This document shows, in pieces, positions 40,542 to 41,231 of a stretch of DNA of 41,231 nucleotides; position 1 is the first letter of the stretch; each line of letters begins with the position of its first letter. The translations under genes and the position numbers were made by a program. The stretch is from Fimenecus sp045543095 (GTDB lineage Bacteria > Bacillota > Clostridia > Oscillospirales > Acutalibacteraceae). Location: NCBI GenBank assembly GCA_045543095.1, contig JAZQMC010000029.1:1-41231 (forward strand), written 5' to 3'. The notes below the pieces were generated by a model that saw only the letters and a program-made list of their open reading frames with translations, did no database searches and was not told where the DNA came from.

Positions 40542-40570
40542 TTGATATTGAAGTTTTTTTGTGTTAAAAT
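40542..40570 (+). promoter_or_regulatory. Promoter of rnhA
   Basis: TTGATA (40542-40547), 17-bp spacer, TAAAAT (40565-40570). Confidence 0.65.
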
Positions 40571-40598
40571 TGAGCAAAACATAAACGGAGAAATTTAT

Positions 40599-41042
40599 AT
40601 GAAAGAAGTTACTATATATACAGACGGCGCTTGCTCAGGCAATCCCGGTGCAGGTGGCTGGGGCACAATACTCGACTATCAGGGCAAAAGAAAAGAACTC
40701 AGCGGCGGCGAAGCGCAGACTACCAATAACCGTATGGAGCTCACAGCTGTTATAGAGGGACTCAAGGCACTCAAAGAGCCCTGCCGTGTAACGGTGATAA
40801 CCGACTCACAATATGTTGCCAACGGCATAAATCTTGGCTGGGCTAAAGGATGGAAAGAGAACAATTGGCGCAAAAAGGACAGGAAGCCTGCCCTTAACCC
40901 TGAAATGTGGGATGAGCTTCTGAGCCTGTGCGAAAAGCATGAAGTAACTATAGAGTGGATAAAAGGTCACGCAGGCCACAGCGAAAACGAAAGATGCGAT
41001 CAGCTTGCAGTAATGCAAAGCCAGAAATTCATTCAGCCATAA
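40599..41042 (+). CDS. rnhA: Ribonuclease HI
   Basis: Endonuclease that cleaves the RNA strand of RNA-DNA hybrids, 147 aa. The catalytic DEDD residues are D9 (YTDGACSGNPG), E47 (NNRMELTAV), D69 (ITDSQYV) and D134 (ENERCDQLA), with the helper H124 in KGHAGHSE. The ATG at 40599 has CGGAGAAA upstream; the longer ORF from 40542 begins in the promoter. Seven of its eight Ile codons are ATA, unlike upp or ychF, which use ATT/ATC, and the gene is visibly more GC-rich (37 of 60 bases at 40621-40680). It may be of foreign origin or lie across a contig join. Confidence 0.95.
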   Translation: MKEVTIYTDGACSGNPGAGGWGTILDYQGKRKELSGGEAQTTNNRMELTAVIEGLKALKEPCRVTVITDSQYVANGINLGWAKGWKENNWRKKDRKPALNPEMWDELLSLCEKHEVTIEWIKGHAGHSENERCDQLAVMQSQKFIQP

Positions 41043-41046
41043 CAAA

Positions 41047-41080
41047 AGAAGCAGGTATATACCCTGCTTCTTATTTTTTT
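41047..41080. terminator. Bidirectional intrinsic terminator
   Basis: GAAGCAGG-TATATA-CCTGCTTC-type stem (41048-41071) with T-rich sequence after it on the plus strand and TTTTG on the minus strand; it serves rnhA and the convergent tcdA-like gene. Confidence 0.8.
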
Positions 41081-41231
41081 ATCAGATCTTTTATCACTTC
41101 ACCGCCGATAATAAGTCCTGCAACCGAGGGTACAAAAGATATACTGCCCGGCACAGCCTTGCCTTTTTCGGTTTCGGCATATACGGAAGGCTTTATGGGC
41201 TCTTCCTTAGAATAAAGCACCTTCAGCTTTT
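41071..41231 (-). CDS. TcdA-like protein, C-terminal part (cut by window edge)
   Basis: Minus-strand coding sequence ending at the stop codon 41071-41073 and continuing past position 41231. The visible 52 residues start KLKVLYSKEEPIKP and end SISFVPSVAGLIIGGEVIKDLIKK. They align with the C-terminus of the complete TcdA at 15866-16543 (KLKVLYSTETP...SISFVPSTAGLIIAGEVIKDLIK). It is therefore a second ThiF-family dehydratase gene, with an insertion around the PSVYAETEKGKAVPG segment. ATA is used for four of six Ile codons, matching the unusual usage of neighbouring rnhA. Confidence 0.85.
   Translation of the reverse strand, partial: KLKVLYSKEEPIKPSVYAETEKGKAVPGSISFVPSVAGLIIGGEVIKDLIKK

Overview
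The window looks like a chromosomal segment from a low-GC, spore-forming Clostridia-type Firmicute, most likely a gut member of the Oscillospiraceae/Ruminococcaceae neighbourhood (the lineage is inferred, not proven). Support comes from a SpoIID-family protein, the Bacillus/Clostridium-style darA-holB-ricT block, an L27 precursor encoded next to its Prp protease, strong GGAGG/GGTGAT-type ribosome binding sites, sigma-A promoters with 16-18 bp spacers, and two TTG starts with good Shine-Dalgarno sites. Most of the window is chromosomal housekeeping and carbohydrate metabolism. I see no phage, no transposase gene and no CRISPR array.

Layout. 1-5.7 kb: Gfo/Idh/MocA oxidoreductase, GNAT_C-like acyltransferase, Asn-rich 46-aa ORF, PlsC-type acyltransferase with a zinc ribbon, then a translationally coupled radical SAM protein and iron alcohol dehydrogenase. 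5.7-9.6 kb: two WYL-domain proteins and RtcB RNA ligase, bracketed by two copies of an unusual hairpin array. 9.6-14 kb: small unknown protein, an MMPL/RND transporter with five tandem repeats in its large loop, and a small membrane protein. 14-16.5 kb (minus strand): tcdA, a GH30 glycosidase and a NifX-like protein in one tight cluster. 16.8-21 kb: ychF, tRNA-Arg(CCG), a stand-alone E2-type acyltransferase divergent from a DRE-TIM aldolase, and a nitroreductase. 21-24.8 kb: rplU-prp-rpmA with a MITE-like insertion in the leader, alaA, SpoIID. 24.9-30.6 kb: a likely six-gene operon gltA - membrane protein - AEC transporter - darA - holB - ricT, then a ferredoxin. 30.6-34 kb (minus strand): yerC-methyltransferase-hslO with 4-nt overlaps, and a Fur-family regulator overlapping a His-rich heavy-metal permease under a promoter that contains a clear palindromic operator. 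34-38.5 kb: GH51 lipoprotein and a second Gfo/Idh/MocA protein. 38.5-41.2 kb: tyrosine-phosphatase-like lipoprotein, upp, rnhA and the 3' end of a second tcdA-like gene.

Most intriguing: (1) two direct copies of a roughly 175-bp array of short hairpins joined by ATTTCAT/ATGAAAT spacers, with paired base changes between copies that preserve the stems, flanking the WYL-WYL-rtcB cassette; (2) a MITE-like element with perfect 24-bp inverted ends between the rplU promoter and its start codon; (3) an abrupt change of base and codon use at rnhA and the second tcdA-like gene, suggesting horizontal origin or a contig join; (4) the repeat-expanded MMPL transporter. Several short dispersed repeat families occupy most intergenic gaps.
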